Notes under the pieces: generated by a model | The model's database searches: none | What the model was told of the DNA's origin: nothing | What the model saw: the letters and a program-made list of their open reading frames with translations, nothing else | DNA from: Neoarius graeffei | Lineage: Eukaryota > Chordata > Actinopteri > Siluriformes > Ariidae | DNA: 64,000 bases | Direction of reading: 5' to 3' | Assembly: GCF_027579695.1 (NCBI RefSeq) | Contig: NC_083577.1 | Span: 32,950,698-33,014,697 of the forward strand | Made by a program: the position numbers and the translations under genes | In this document: piece after piece, positions 41,148-54,092 of the stretch | Layout: every line of letters begins with the position of its first letter | How positions within the stretch are numbered: position 1 is the stretch's first letter

Positions 41148-41150
<3 letters not shown>
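39543..41150 (-). mobile_element. Tc1-like DNA transposon, near full length (1608 bp)
   Basis: Ends are CAGTGGTGCTTGAAAGTTTG and its inverse (...CAAGCACCACTG), with inverted repeats extending over 200 bp. It sits in a (TA)n microsatellite, the expected TA target. It encodes one transposase on the minus strand. Confidence 0.93.
39763..40785 (-). pseudogene. Tc1 transposase, one premature stop
   Basis: 340 codons from ATG at 40785, the usual Tc1 length. The N-terminus is a paired-type helix-turn-helix (MARTKEISEDLRKSVVD...). The DDE catalytic residues are visible in WTDE, QQDNDPKH and SPDLNPME. A TAG at 40650-40648 interrupts the reading in the HTH linker where the related copy at 60.1 kb has TGG. 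Otherwise open, so it was lost recently. Cut-and-paste recombinase in intact relatives. Confidence 0.92.

Positions 41151-41200
<50 letters not shown>
41151..41200. repeat. (TA)n microsatellite, right of Tc1
   Basis: TGTATATA... run immediately beyond the Tc1 right end. Confidence 0.95.
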
Positions 41201-41204
<4 letters not shown>

Positions 41205-41208
41205 CACA

Positions 41209-41593
41209 GGGTGGCACGGTGGTGTAGTGGTTAGTGCTGTCGCCTCACAGCAAGAAGGTCCTGGGTTCGAGCCACGTGGCCAGCGAGGGCCTTTCTGTGT
41301 GGAGTTTGCATGTTCTCCCCGTGTCCGCGTGGGTTTCCTCCGGGTGCTCCGGTTTCCCCCACAGTCCAAAGACATGCAGGTTAGGTTAACTGGTGACTCT
41401 AAATTGACCGTAGGTGTGAATGTGAGTGTGAACGGTTGTCTGTGTCTATGTGTCAGCCCTGTGATGACCTGGCGACTTGTCCAGGGTGTACCCCGCCTTT
41501 CGCCCGTAGTCAGCTGGGATAGGATCCAGCTTGCCTGCAACCCTGTAGAACAGGATAAAGAGGCTACAGATGATGAGATGAGATGAGATGAGA
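41209..41593 (+). mobile_element. SINE (DANA/Mermaid-like) in the TA microsatellite
   Basis: Full length; target duplication TATATGAACACA (41197-41208, 41594-41605). Confidence 0.94.
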
Positions 41594-41612
41594 TATATGA
41601 ACACACTTAAAA

Positions 41613-41616
<4 letters not shown>

Positions 41617-41668
<52 letters not shown>
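41617..41668. repeat. (TA)n microsatellite
   Basis: About 25 TA units after CTTAAAACTGTG, a motif also found before the first TA run (TTAAAACTGTATTA, 39485). Confidence 0.95.
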
Positions 41669-41676
<8 letters not shown>

Positions 41677-42518
41677 CACACGTCTATCCTCACTGACACA
41701 CTTTAAGATGCGTCAGTACTCGTCGTGTGCTGATTACAAAAGAAAATAAAAATTATTTTGTAAAGTATATATTTGCACGTTTTTATTATGAAATGTTTAC
41801 ACACAGATTCAAATCGGGTGCTGTCCTGAAAAACTGAATACCAAATGAACTTGTAGTGCACTAGGTGGGGTTCTAAAAGTCGTTAATTCATTCCCTAGTT
41901 AGTGTACACATATAGGGAGCCGTTTGCGATTCTACCAAGCTCAGTAGCGTCTGCCTTCCTTTTCTCTCCCCCGGACAGACGTAAAACTGACGTAAACAGT
42001 CCGACGCTTTACGGCAGTCGTTTGTTTTTGCTGGTGTGGTCCTTGCGTGAACTGTCCTTGTGGAAATGCAGATCTGAGCTCAAGTGCGTGTCAATTAAAG
42101 CTCATATAACTCATATTGGAAATGATTTTAAAGCTTATATGTTTGAACTATAGATCATGAACATTTTATGTTTTATTCTGTGAAATTGAGTTTAGTCTGA
42201 TAGTACTATAGCTAAATTAGAGCCCTTGAAAAGTAGTGGCTTTGGTTAATTATCAGCAAACAGTCCCTAGTGAGTGCACAAGCCTACACCTGGAATGACG
42301 TAACGTCTCATGCACACTATGTAGTGCACTTTACATTCATTTGGAAGCCATTTGTGACTCCAGAATTAGATCTAGATATAGCTTAGAACTATTCCCAATT
42401 GTTGACTGCATCTTGCTTGTGAAATCCAGTACCATTTCTTGTTATCTGTTTATGTAATAATGAATCTTGTATTATTTTGACACCATCCTTAATATTCAAA
42501 TCAATTACACTGAATTTA

Positions 42519-42540
42519 ACAACACATTATATCTCTGCAG
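42519..42540 (+). promoter_or_regulatory. tmem177: Splice acceptor of TMEM177 5' UTR intron
   Basis: ATTATATCTCTGCAG directly before GGATACAACACCC and 23 nt before the ATG. The matching donor and first exon were not located; GC-richer sequence at about 41.93-42.08 kb is the likely place. Confidence 0.55.
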
Positions 42541-42563
42541 GGATACAACACCCAGAGAACGTC

Positions 42564-43496
42564 ATGGCGTCTCGTTTTCTGAAGTTCTCAGTGCTGGTGC
42601 AGAAATATCGGACTCCTCTTCTCCTTGCCGGCTGCGGATGCGTCTTCACAGCCAACGTTTTCAATCACGTCTTTCCAGAAATCACGTACCGAAAGCTCTA
42701 TCAGGCCTGGAGCAAAGGTGAGCCAAGCATCTTATCAGAAAAGCTGGAGGATGTATTCCAGCAGGTCCTGAAAGACTCAGCAGTCAGTTCTCCTGGTAAC
42801 TATACGGCTTTCGCTGCTTACGGGTTCCATCCGGTTAGTGCAGGGATTCCATGGCTTCCCTCTGGAGCACAGATCGGCATCCCGTCCAACTTCAACAGCA
42901 CCCCGGATGACCTGACAGGAATCACTAACCGCACCATTCTCATCAACGGTAAAGAGGTGGAGTGGGACAGTGAGACAGGTAGCACGCTGAAAAATGCCCT
43001 GGTGTTGTCTGAAGACGCACAGAAGTTTGCCATGGCACGTGAGGTGGCCCGATTAGAGTGTGCTGGCCCGGTGCTGCATGCTGTTGTGGCACCAACCTGT
43101 CTGGCTGGAGCCTGGATTTATAGCGTGGCTCTCAAGCAGATCTTCGGGCTCTTTGCTCGATCCGTTATCCTCAGAGCTGGCGTTAACATACTCGCTCTGG
43201 GTTTGGGAGCTGTGTCATACTTTTTAGCCTCTGACGCCGTGAACCAGTGGCTGGAGTTCCACTCGGACCAGCGGGCTGCCAGCCTTTCCCACAACTACGC
43301 AAAAGGTGGAGTTGAGTTCTATGAGAAGATTCTGGCGAGGAATAAGACTCTACGCGTTCTCATGGGGCCTAGAGGAGAGGAGTTGTACGCACCTAGCGGT
43401 AATCTGTTCCCTTCCAGCTTGATGAGTATGAAACATGCACCGTACACGTCGAGGCGAGACGGAATTCTGAATCTACTCAAAGAGCAGAAAGCCTAA
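42564..43496 (+). CDS. tmem177: TMEM177, mitochondrial inner-membrane protein (single coding exon)
   Basis: Intact 310-residue protein (human TMEM177 is 311). In the known family it sits in the mitochondrial inner membrane, associates with COX20 and newly made COX2, and supports cytochrome c oxidase assembly. Visible features: short basic N-terminus then a hydrophobic segment at about residues 18-36; a soluble middle with the family-like FHPVSAGIPWLPSGAQIGIP at about 88-107; two hydrophobic segments at about 168-190 and 200-222; and a polar C-terminus ending LLKEQKA. The ATG at 42564 is chosen because it follows a pyrimidine-rich acceptor ending CTGCAG at 42535-42540, leaving 23 nt of 5' UTR; the same frame stays open upstream, but that is intron. 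All coding sequence is in this one exon. An AATAAA follows at 43531. Identification rests on residue pattern, length and gene structure. Confidence 0.9.
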   Translation: MASRFLKFSVLVQKYRTPLLLAGCGCVFTANVFNHVFPEITYRKLYQAWSKGEPSILSEKLEDVFQQVLKDSAVSSPGNYTAFAAYGFHPVSAGIPWLPSGAQIGIPSNFNSTPDDLTGITNRTILINGKEVEWDSETGSTLKNALVLSEDAQKFAMAREVARLECAGPVLHAVVAPTCLAGAWIYSVALKQIFGLFARSVILRAGVNILALGLGAVSYFLASDAVNQWLEFHSDQRAASLSHNYAKGGVEFYEKILARNKTLRVLMGPRGEELYAPSGNLFPSSLMSMKHAPYTSRRDGILNLLKEQKA

Positions 43497-43530
43497 AGGA
43501 CGTTTGGTCTTTGAATGAATGATGAATTTG

Positions 43531-43536
43531 AATAAA
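43531..43536 (+). terminator. tmem177: Polyadenylation signal AATAAA of TMEM177
   Basis: Canonical AATAAA 35 nt after the stop codon, followed by GGCTGTGTTC, a GT-containing downstream element. This implies a very short 3' UTR. Confidence 0.65.
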
Positions 43537-43879
43537 TGACCAGGCTGTGTTCACAAGGATTTTCTAATATCCAGCCATAAATGCATTCATATGTGTTGCT
43601 GTTACATGGTAGGTGTGTTTGAGGAGAGAGAAAGATCTTCAACTCAAATATATAGTACTGTGAAAAAGTCTTGGCACCCTATATTTTTTTTCATACAAAT
43701 TTTATTGATTTCTATTTTATGACTTCTACATTATTGAGTCAGTACAAAAATATTTTAGAGTTCCAAATGTTCGTTTTCCAGCACAAAATTAAATGTTACG
43801 GGGAAAAAATGTATCTGAGCAGCATATAAGAGACCACTTTTCAGATTAAAAAAAGAAGGGTTTTGGTGCAGAATTAAAG

Positions 43880-44360
43880 TGTATGTAATGTCCCTAAACC
43901 CCACTTTTTTCCTTCTACAAAGCAACAGTCATTATGTTGATTGACCATGTGTTTTCGAATCATAGCTGAGCCAAAAGGCCATAAATTGACGGAAAATCAA
44001 TAAGACAGCCGATTTTCACAGAATCTGCCGAGACTGAAACAGAAGATCCCGAAGAGGTGCGTGACGTCACGTGTAACAAAGATCCAGATATTAATTTTGT
44101 TCATGTGCGCAGCAGTGGTTAGACCAGTCTTGATATGGAATCACGTTTTGGAAAGAATTCTGATAGTGATTGGGATTTATATGTCGCATGAAGGGGCAGA
44201 AGATTATCAAGGATATTCCGGAGTAAATGGTTATCTTTTCGAGCCCCCAAGATGAGAAACAGATACCAGTTCACATAGTTCACGACAGTCCCGCTCATCG
44301 CCGATAGCACACCACCAGCCAGAGAGAATTGGAAACACAGATTGGTTTGTGGATTTTTAT
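43880..44360 (+). other. Coding-like remnant of a mobile element
   Basis: Broken frames contain ESRFGKNSDSDWDLYV, GYLFEPPR and RIGNTDW, pieces that look like a decayed repeat-encoded protein. No family assigned with confidence. Confidence 0.3.
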
Positions 44361-44611
44361 TCTAAGCTGGCCGCTGCAAAATATATGGAAAATATTAATG
44401 TACCTCAATAAATGCAGAAATATAACCTTTAAAAAGTACACTTATTCAGTGTAATTACTGAAAGAAAATATGAAGTGGGCGATAATGGGGGAATCGACGA
44501 ACTGTCCAAATGTCAGATCAAATGTCATTTATGAAATCAATGACACTTGATGAATCAGATTTATTATTAGTAAGCCTAGTCATGTATAGATCTATGTGCA
44601 GTAAACAGTAA

Positions 44612-46087
<1,476 letters not shown>

Positions 46088-46164
46088 TGTGGTATATTTC
46101 AGGTGCCAGTGTGGTCATGTCAGCCAGTCTGAATAGTTGGCACACTTCCTGATTTCAAAAGGTT

Positions 46165-46398
46165 TTTTTTCTCTTCTGGCCTGTCATCTGTTCCATCAAG
46201 AACACATGTCCTTCATAGCTGTTCTTGTCGAAATGCTGCTCACAAATTCCCACTTGGCTCTTCTCCGGTGGCTTCGCCCGCTTTGTTTGCACAGTCCTCA
46301 CCCACTGTCGCTTTAGTGTCATTTCTCGGAAATTCGTGAACCAAGTGCCCTGTTGTATATGAATTTGAATGTCCAAACACAACACTGCACTTTCCCAT
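46165..46398 (-). pseudogene. THAP domain, transposon remnant 2
   Basis: From ATG at 46398 (MGKCSVVFGHSNSYTTGHLV, HEFPRNDTK), then a one-base frame change into LKRQWVRTVQTKRAKPPEKS and VGICEQHFDKNSY. The C..H pair of the C2CH zinc site is visible in CEQHF. The second Cys of the start is His here. A stretch of shared sequence (1254-1370 and 44497-44577) suggests the Tc1 at 44612 inserted into this element. Confidence 0.7.
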
Positions 46399-46753
46399 CA
46401 TTATTTTTGTAAGATTCCATAAACAATATCCAATTTCAGTGAGTAAACAAGCACGGAGTCAGATGAACCGAAATGACCCAGATAAGCGGGGTTCTACACA
46501 TGACGTCATGCGAGATTAGCCCTGAGGCAAGGCTGCCTTTTTCCAGGATGCCGCGATTTATCGATAGTTTTGTGTTTGATAATAAAATAACAAATAATTT
46601 ACATTATCCCCCCACCCCCACTTTATTAATTAATTTTGGTTATTAGCAATGATGTATATTCATTTTAAACCATTACAATAAGGCATTACATACACTTTAA
46701 GAAGCGAGCGTGACAGCCAAAGTGTCCAGAAGAACTGCGGCTGGTTCTGTAAG

Positions 46754-47954
46754 ACTACGTTCAGACTGCACCCTGAAACGACCCATATCTGATTTTTTTG
46801 CCCATATGCGACCTGTATCCGATTTGTTATTGACAATCTGAACGACACAGATCCGATTTTTTCACATGCGACCCAGGCTGCTTGGATATGTGGTCCTAAT
46901 TCCGATGCATATCCGTTATTTTCACATGTGACTGCAGTCTGACCGGACAGGTCGCATTCATGCGACCTACACGTCATCAACAAGAGACGAACGTCACTAT
47001 TCTGCGTTGGCTAATCCCGCCTCTTTGGTGGAAAACAACAACATTTGTACAGTTTTCAGAATTTAAATAGACTTTTATAGAATTGATCAAGCTAATGGTG
47101 GATTTGGTAGGGACCTGGATGTTGATCTGTTAGCCTGATTAAATAAAACAGTTTCTATAGCTGATTTATAACTTAAACCATCCTGTATTACAAGATTATA
47201 AGATTGTTCTGGAAATTTCCAGTAATTTGACACCTTCGGTCTCATTAGTCTGCTGTTAATCAGATTATTGTGCGAGTTCTGCCGCCGCCACAAAAACCAC
47301 ATCGCCAGGTCTCGCCTCATCTCCATCGCAAACTGCACTGGTGTTTCTGCACCTTGAGCCAGCGCTGAGAGAAGTTGCAGAATTCAGCTGTCTATAAACA
47401 ATCTAAATAAATATTTATAAAAATGTAGAAAAAGTTTATTAATATGACGAAATAAATATGTGCAAATTATTAAGCCTGAATTAAGAGTTTGGTAATACAG
47501 CGGTCGTATCCCAAATGACTGCCTACTGAAGCTCGAGTGCACTATACAGAGTTTAAAAATCCATTACTTCCTAGTAACATGTAGTGCACTTATATAGAAA
47601 TTAGAGAGACATTTAGGAGTCAACCCTCGTTACCAGGCTACACGTTTTCATTTCAGTTCAGAAACAAAAACACACACGAGACCTCACACTTTAACACTAA
47701 CCAGATAATTAAACAAACAAAAAAAAAAAGAAATCATTAAACATGAAGAGTGCGCTTTTTTTTGTTTACGTATTACGTATATGTGCTTATTACATGTCAA
47801 TTTGTGCATGCGGGACACTTTTGGGTCGTTTTCCGTTCATATTGGAGATCGCATACAAGTCTCATATAATTGGTAATGTGAACGGCCTAACAAAAAAATC
47901 GGATTTCACAACAAATCGGATATGGGTCGTTTCAGGTTGCAGTCTGAACGTAGT
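46754..47954. mobile_element. DNA transposon with ~45-bp inverted ends
   Basis: The left end ACTACGTTCAGACTGCA, then TGAAACGACCCATATC, is repeated inverted at 47.91-47.95 kb. GTAAG flanks both sides (46749-46753 and 47955-47959), a possible 5-bp target duplication. hAT or PIF/Harbinger type cannot be decided. Confidence 0.65.
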
Positions 47955-48429
47955 GTAAGATGCTCAGTAAAACCTACAGCTCACTTCCTTATAAAACTGC
48001 ACTCGCTGTACCTGAGACTACCATGGTGGTGGTGGTGTTTTTTTTTTTTTTAAAGCAAAGGATCGTCTCACACCAAATATTGGGTTTGTTTCATTTATTA
48101 TGGCTTACTGCTGTTTATAGTATTTTTTAATGTTGAATCTTTTCATTTCATTATTTTTTAAGCCATTTTTGGTCTACAGCATTTCTTTACATGTGCGTAA
48201 GACTTGCACAGTCCTGTATGTATTTGGTATTTTATAAAGACACACACACTGTGTGCAGAGTTAGGCTCGCCTAAAGCCTGGCTAAAACCATGTCCTGCTT
48301 GCTAACACATGCATACATTAGTGTACTTATTATGCACTGGCATGTGTTGATGTGAGCTGTCCTTCAGTGCCACTTTTTCAATGAATGAGTGGTAGGACTT
48401 CATTTTTTTATTTATTTATTTTTTTAATT

Positions 48430-48620
48430 ATACACCCCCCCCCAACTGTATATAGGAATCACCCCGTCTGTCTGCCCGTCCATCCGTCTGTCCATGTGTC
48501 TTGTAAGCGCAACTCCTCCTAAACGGTTTGATGGATTTCGATGAAACTTTACACAGTTGCAGTATACCGCATGAAGGAAGATAATCCCGGTCCAATGTTT
48601 CAAAGGGGAGATAATTCAAT
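48430..48620. repeat. Single-unit relative of the tandem-array elements
   Basis: CGTCTGTCTGCCCGTCCATC followed by AACTCCTCCTAAACGGTTTG and ATGAAACTTTACACAG, with the same GTCTGTCNGTCCGTC start style as arrays A-C read inverted. Confidence 0.4.
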
Positions 48621-49237
48621 TTATTCCCTTACATATGGCAATTTATTTTTTTCACGGTGCGGTTTCCATCAAATCCTGTGCTCTGATTGGCTGGCGAGTG
48701 GGTCCGTATCCTACGATACGGACCCCAGTTACGGACCCCGGTTACGGACCTCTGGCGACTCACTCATTCACAACAACAAACGTACCATTTTTTGTCAACA
48801 TTTATCTTTTTTTTGATAAGATTTATTTACAAGATTATCAGAAATCTTATACATTTTTGCCAGCATTTCTCAGGAGAATTGCATTAATTTTAGAGCATGG
48901 ACAGCGATAACGACAGTGTTCACAGCAAAAGCGAGTTTTACTACCCTGAGGAAGAAGAAATAAAAGAAAACATTTCAGGAGAAAGCTGAAAACCTCTAAC
49001 TTGGTAACGCCGAGCAAAAACATGGCTGAATCCTGAATAACTCAATTTTGTATAAATAGGGGACTACATAGGTGACAAAATGTAGTTTTTTTCCTGCCAT
49101 GGAAGTGCACTTGTATACCGAGGAGGAAGCCATTTGCATTACAGCCGTGAATGAGGATTCAAAATGGCGGCTCGGCTCGGTTTTCCCTTTCGGGCGCTCT
49201 TTATTTCTGTTAGAATTTGGTAAAGAAAAAAATATAT

Positions 49238-49390
49238 ATATTATTTACCAGCTTAAGGTTGGTCTGTATGGTGAAATACCGTGACCTCGGCCTTGAATAC
49301 TGACCTCAGCCCAGAGGGCCTCGCTCAGTACTTTCAAGACCTCAGTCATGGTATTTCACCATACAGACCTCCCAGCTGGTAAATAACATG
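49238..49390. repeat. Hairpin repeat near 49.3 kb
   Basis: TATTTACCAGCTTAAGGTTG...GGTCTGTATGGTGAAATACC is repeated inverted (GGTATTTCACCATACAGACC...CTGGTAAATAAC). Arms about 65-70 nt with a GC-rich loop near 49305-49320. Confidence 0.8.
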
Positions 49391-49659
49391 TATAATGATG
49401 ACAGGCTCGTAAGCAGGGGGTATTCTATAGTGAGTTTACTCACAATTCTAGTTTTGACCAAAACATAATTGGGATACAAAAGACATCAGCACTAAAACAG
49501 GTTCAGAAAAATGTGCGATTGCAAAATTTTAAAAACTTCATGAAATACTTTGATAAAATCATATTTGCTCATGGTTCAAATGACAAGGTGTCTGAAAAGT
49601 CAGGAACCAATCAGAGTAAAACTACATATACTTAATTTTGTATTTAGAATTTACAACAT

Positions 49660-49913
49660 AGTGTCTTGCAAAAGTATTCCCCCCCCGTTGGTCCTGTTTT
49701 GTCGCATTACAAGCTGGAATTAAAATGGATTTTTATCTTAAACTTATTGTTTGTGTCACAATAAAACAACAGTTTGCACATTTAAAGTGGTACGGTAGGC
49801 ATGTTGTGTAAATCAAATGGTGCTAACCCTGCCGGAAATCCATTTTAATTCCAGTTTGTAATGTGACAAAACAGGACAAACACCAAGAGGGATGAATACT
49901 TTTGCAAGACACT
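49660..49913. mobile_element. Short palindromic MITE
   Basis: 254 bp with a perfect 20-bp terminal inverted repeat AGTGTCTTGCAAAAGTATTC. The inverted similarity runs further inward (AATTAAAATGGATTT / AAATCCATTTTAATT). Confidence 0.85.
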
Positions 49914-50990
49914 TTATGTTCTACATGTTCACACTTACATTTTCTCTACCACTGTATCCCATTTTTGCGGATTTGGCTCAACATATAACTTGATTTTTCA
50001 GCACCCTGTGTTATTATAATATATTTAAAATATAATTATTGTGACATGCAAAAATAAACACTTCATTCCATTAATGACGTCATTCGGTTGTCTTCTTTAT
50101 ACCCTCATCACATTTCATGTTGTACATGTGAGATTTGTTTAATGCATAATCACTCGCTCTGAAACACACACACTCTCACACAGCTCAACTTTGGAAATTG
50201 CAAAGAGAACTGAGAGATACACCAAGCTAATTAACTCCCAATGGCAAGCAAGTGACAAGTCTTCATTGGTTTAAGGATAGAAATATACAATAGTAGGGAC
50301 AGTTTGCATTTTGAATAAATTTGAATTCTTTACTCATTTTCATTTGTGTAAAAATTCATTTCCTTTGTATTTTTTTTCAATTGGTTTATTTCTAAAGATG
50401 TACAGATTACTTTTATAGATCCAGTCCCTGAATGTGGTCCAGAAATAGAGCTGAATAATTAACAGTTTGCTTGTTCATGCTTGTTATCCATCGCATGCTC
50501 GGTGAGGTCATTTCTAAAAGAGGCACCATTATTCGCTGTTTCCATGTGCTTTTATTTCAAAAGAAATCTTGAAAAAAAAAAAACCCACATGGCTATAGTT
50601 TCTTTTGTGTTATTAAGGTTGGATCACTATTATAGCCAAAGGCTAAAGCTACAGCCTTTGTATTTAAGGACTTTTTTTATCAGCTCCCTCTCAGATTGTA
50701 ATGGGACTCGAAAGGAGTGATTTATATTATAAAAAGCTTAGGCAAGGGAGCCCAAGCTTATCCTCAAAGCCAAAGTGTTGCTCTCGTGATCATGAGAACA
50801 CAGGGCCTGTGGCAGCACATTAGAAATATACATGTACATACAAACTTATAAACACCTCAAGAAAATTTAGAGTAGGCAATCCGTGTCTTTGGGAGGTGGG
50901 AGGAAACCAGAGAACGTACAGAAAACCACTTGGACATGGGAAAAACAAGATTTTTTTTTTTTAATTGGAATTTCTTCACTCCGGTGATGG
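49914..50990. other. AT-rich intergenic sequence
   Basis: No ORF with recognisable motifs; A/T runs near 50.57 and 50.95 kb. Confidence 0.4.
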
Positions 50991-50994
50991 TTGA

Positions 50995-51367
50995 GGCGGC
51001 ACGGTGGTGTGGCGGTTAGCACTGTCGCCTCACAGCAAAAAGGTTCTGGGTTCGAGCCCAGCGGCCGACGAGGGCCTTTCTGTGCGGAGTTTGCATGTTC
51101 TCCCTGTGTCCGTGTGGGTTTCCTCTGGGTGCTCCAGTTTCCCCGACAGTCCAAAGACATGCAGGTTAGGCTAATTGTTGGCTCTAAATTGACCATAGGT
51201 GTGAATGTGAGTGTGAATGGTTGTGTGTCTCTATGTGTCAGCCCTGCGATGACGTGGCGACTTGTCCAGGGTGTACCCCGCCTCTTACCCATAGTCAGCA
51301 GGGATAGGCTCCAGCTTGCCTGTGACCCTGTACATTATAAGCGGTTACGGATAATGGCTGGAAGGTA
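50995..51367 (+). mobile_element. SINE (DANA/Mermaid-like), diverged
   Basis: Full head and core, tail GGTTACGGATAATGGCTGGA; short target duplication ATGGTTGA. Confidence 0.9.
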
Positions 51368-51394
51368 ATGGTTGAAGATTGAAATAAGTGTTTT

Positions 51395-52097
51395 AGGTGG
51401 GGTTTACATTAGACCGTATCAGCGGATCATCAGATTAACGTTTTTAAAACGATTAGTGAGCACACAGCAACACCAATACACGATTCGCGTGCACACAGCA
51501 ACACCAATACACGGATACGCTCGGCTCCGCAGGCATCCTGGGCTCCAAATCACTCCGCCCTGAACAGCGAGTGCCCTCTGGAGGGTGCGCACTCCGGTCC
51601 TGCGCAGCTCACAGAGCGCGCGAGTGAAGTGCACAAGCAGTGATTCGGGACTGAGCCGCTGTGTGTGTGATCCCAGCGCATATCACTTACCACTTGCAAG
51701 TGGAAGGATGGCAAGCCTAAAGACAATCATAACTACACAATGGGCAGTATTTGCATCAGTATTTGCAGTATTTTCATACTTTTATACTCTTTAATGAAAG
51801 GTGATACAAGGCGGAAGTCCGCACCGTTTTTCAGCAGTCGCATCACATGACCAACGCCAGCGAATCAGGAAGGTGGATGTCACAGTGACGTTGTCCAATG
51901 ACGACGCCAGCTAGAGCTCAGCACAGCGTATCCGCGTATTCTCAATGTTTACACAGCACCGGACCAGACACGATCTGGATTGAATACGTGGACCCTGGCG
52001 GATTCCCGTTTCCCGGCGTTTCCAGGCGTTTTAATGTAAATGGACAGTGCATCCACGAAGAAAACGAGACAGATACGGTCTAATGTAAACTTGGCCT
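51395..52097. mobile_element. CpG-rich DNA transposon with inverted ends
   Basis: GTTTACATTAGACCGTATC at the left (51402) is repeated inverted at the right (GATACGGTCTAATGTAAAC, ending near 52090), with TTAG on both sides. The interior is unusually CpG-rich for the window and holds a 28-codon hydrophobic ORF at 51708-51794. Confidence 0.6.
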
Positions 52098-53736
52098 TAG
52101 TCTTTGGTTTTTGAGTTTGTTCTGCAGGAGCAATGCTAAATTACAACTTGAAACCACGAACATATAACAACTGGTTATATTTGATTCTTAGTATATAAAG
52201 ACAGTCACATTTCTGGACATTTCCCCCTCAGAAATAGAAATATCTTTCTGAAAATAGCTTCCAGTTCCTGTTTTTCTTCTTCCTTCTTTACATATCCAAC
52301 ATACTCTAAACATAGCTGTTCATTCTGCATAACAACAGATAAATACAACATATACAGTCCCCTCTGAAGGTACTGGAACAGCACTTTTCTTTTTGCTATA
52401 CATTGAAGACATTTTTTTTGTTTGAGATCAGAAGGTGAATTGGTGGTTTGACCCCACCAATTTTTCGAGTGATCAGAAATATTCGAACATGTGACTACTT
52501 TTGATTTGAGCCCTGGGTTTTGCCTGTGAAGACTGCATTTGTTGTTTAAAAAAAGGATAAACCAGCATAAAGACCAGAGAGCTGTCTATGGGAGAAAAGA
52601 AAGCCATTTTGAATCTGAGAAAAGTGGGAACTTTGATTAGTGCCACTGCAGAAGCATTGAGCACAGCTAATACAACAAAATGGAATGCCCTGAAAAAGAA
52701 AGCAAGCACTGGTGTACTCACAACCAGACACTGAACAAGTCGACCAAGGAAAACCACAGCAGTTGATGACAGAAACATTGTGAGAGCTGTGAGGGAAAAC
52801 CCCAAAACAACTTGGTCACCAGCAGCTTCCACAGGACAGGGGTGAAGGGGTGATAATCTACCATTTGAAGAAGACTTTCAGAGCAGAAATATACCACAAG
52901 ATTCAAACCACTCATCAGCCATACGAATCAAAAGGCCAGATTGAAATTCACAAAGAGAAACAGAGATGAGCCTCAAAAGTTCTGGAACCAAGATTAATCT
53001 CTACCAAAGTGATGGAATGGTCAAAATATGGAGAAAGAAAGGATTTGCTCATGATCCAAAACATACAAGCTCATTGGTCAAGAGGTAGTGTCATGGCCTG
53101 GGTTTGCATGCCTGCTTCTGGAAATAATCTTTATAGATGATGTAACTCATGATGGTACCATCAGAATGAATTCAGAAATCTACATAAACATTCTGATTTA
53201 CAGAGAAATGCATCTTATCTAATTGGGAAGAATTTCATCATACAGCAAGACAATGACTCAAAATACTCTGCCAACACAACAAAGGATTCATCAGGGAAAA
53301 AAGTGGAAAATTTTACACTGACGAAGTCAATCACTAGACCTTAACCTGATTGAGCAGCATTTTACCTCCTGAAGAAAAAAGTGAAAGGAGAAACCCTCAA
53401 AACAAATAATAACCAAAAGAAGCTGTGGTACATGCTTGGAAGACCATCACAAAAGAACGCAACAGTTTAGTGATGTCAGTGGGTCGCCAGCTTGATGCAG
53501 TTATTGCAAGCAGGGGATGCAACCAAATATTTAACAGTTATTCCACAAAATCGAGTCGTACATGAGCTGATAGCTGACGAGATGCATAGCACCGAGTTGG
53601 CTATCAGCCATGTACAACGAGATTGAATGGAATAACTGTTTTATTCTCTCCACATTCACTGGATTTTGAGAAAGTGAGTATTTTTATTTTTATTTTTTGC
53701 AAATTTGATAAATAAAAACTTTATACAAAATGTCTG

Positions 53737-54049
53737 TGTGGCAGTGGGGGCGTGGTCAAGCGTCGGTCTGTGACCGGAGGGCAGAGTCAGGGAAGGTAAG
53801 TGGCAGAATCACTACACCTGATGTGAATTAAGCTGTGTTTGTGTGTCTTCCCCAGTGACCGCGCCCTATTTAAGGAGGAGAGCGAGAGCAGAGCGGGCTC
53901 TCTCCCGACCAGAACATGTGTGTGTGGCATGTGTGTACATATGTTGATCAAAGTATAGTGAAGGCTGAAAAGCTGTAATAAACGTGTTTGTGAACCCAGT
54001 TCTGGCCTGCCGTCCTTCTGTGCTCCACCCACCCATCCGAGTTGCTACA
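53737..54049 (+). repeat. 5' LTR
   Basis: Begins TGTGGCAGTG and ends TTGCTACA. Contains a TATTTAA box at 53867-53873 and an AATAAA at 53977-53982, the expected U3/R promoter and polyadenylation signals. Confidence 0.93.
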
Positions 54050-54050
54050 G

Positions 54051-54068
54051 TGGTGCCGAAACCCGGGA
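54051..54068 (+). other. Primer-binding site of the LTR element
   Basis: TGGTGCCGAAACCCGGGA starts one base after the 5' LTR. The TGG start pairs with a tRNA CCA end. The tRNA species was not assigned. Confidence 0.75.
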
Positions 54069-54092
54069 CGGAGCGCAGGAGAAAACAGCCCC

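Noticed and set aside
52473-52832. 119-codon minus-strand ORF with hydrophobic stretches
   Set aside because: It is antisense to a decayed Tc1 transposase.
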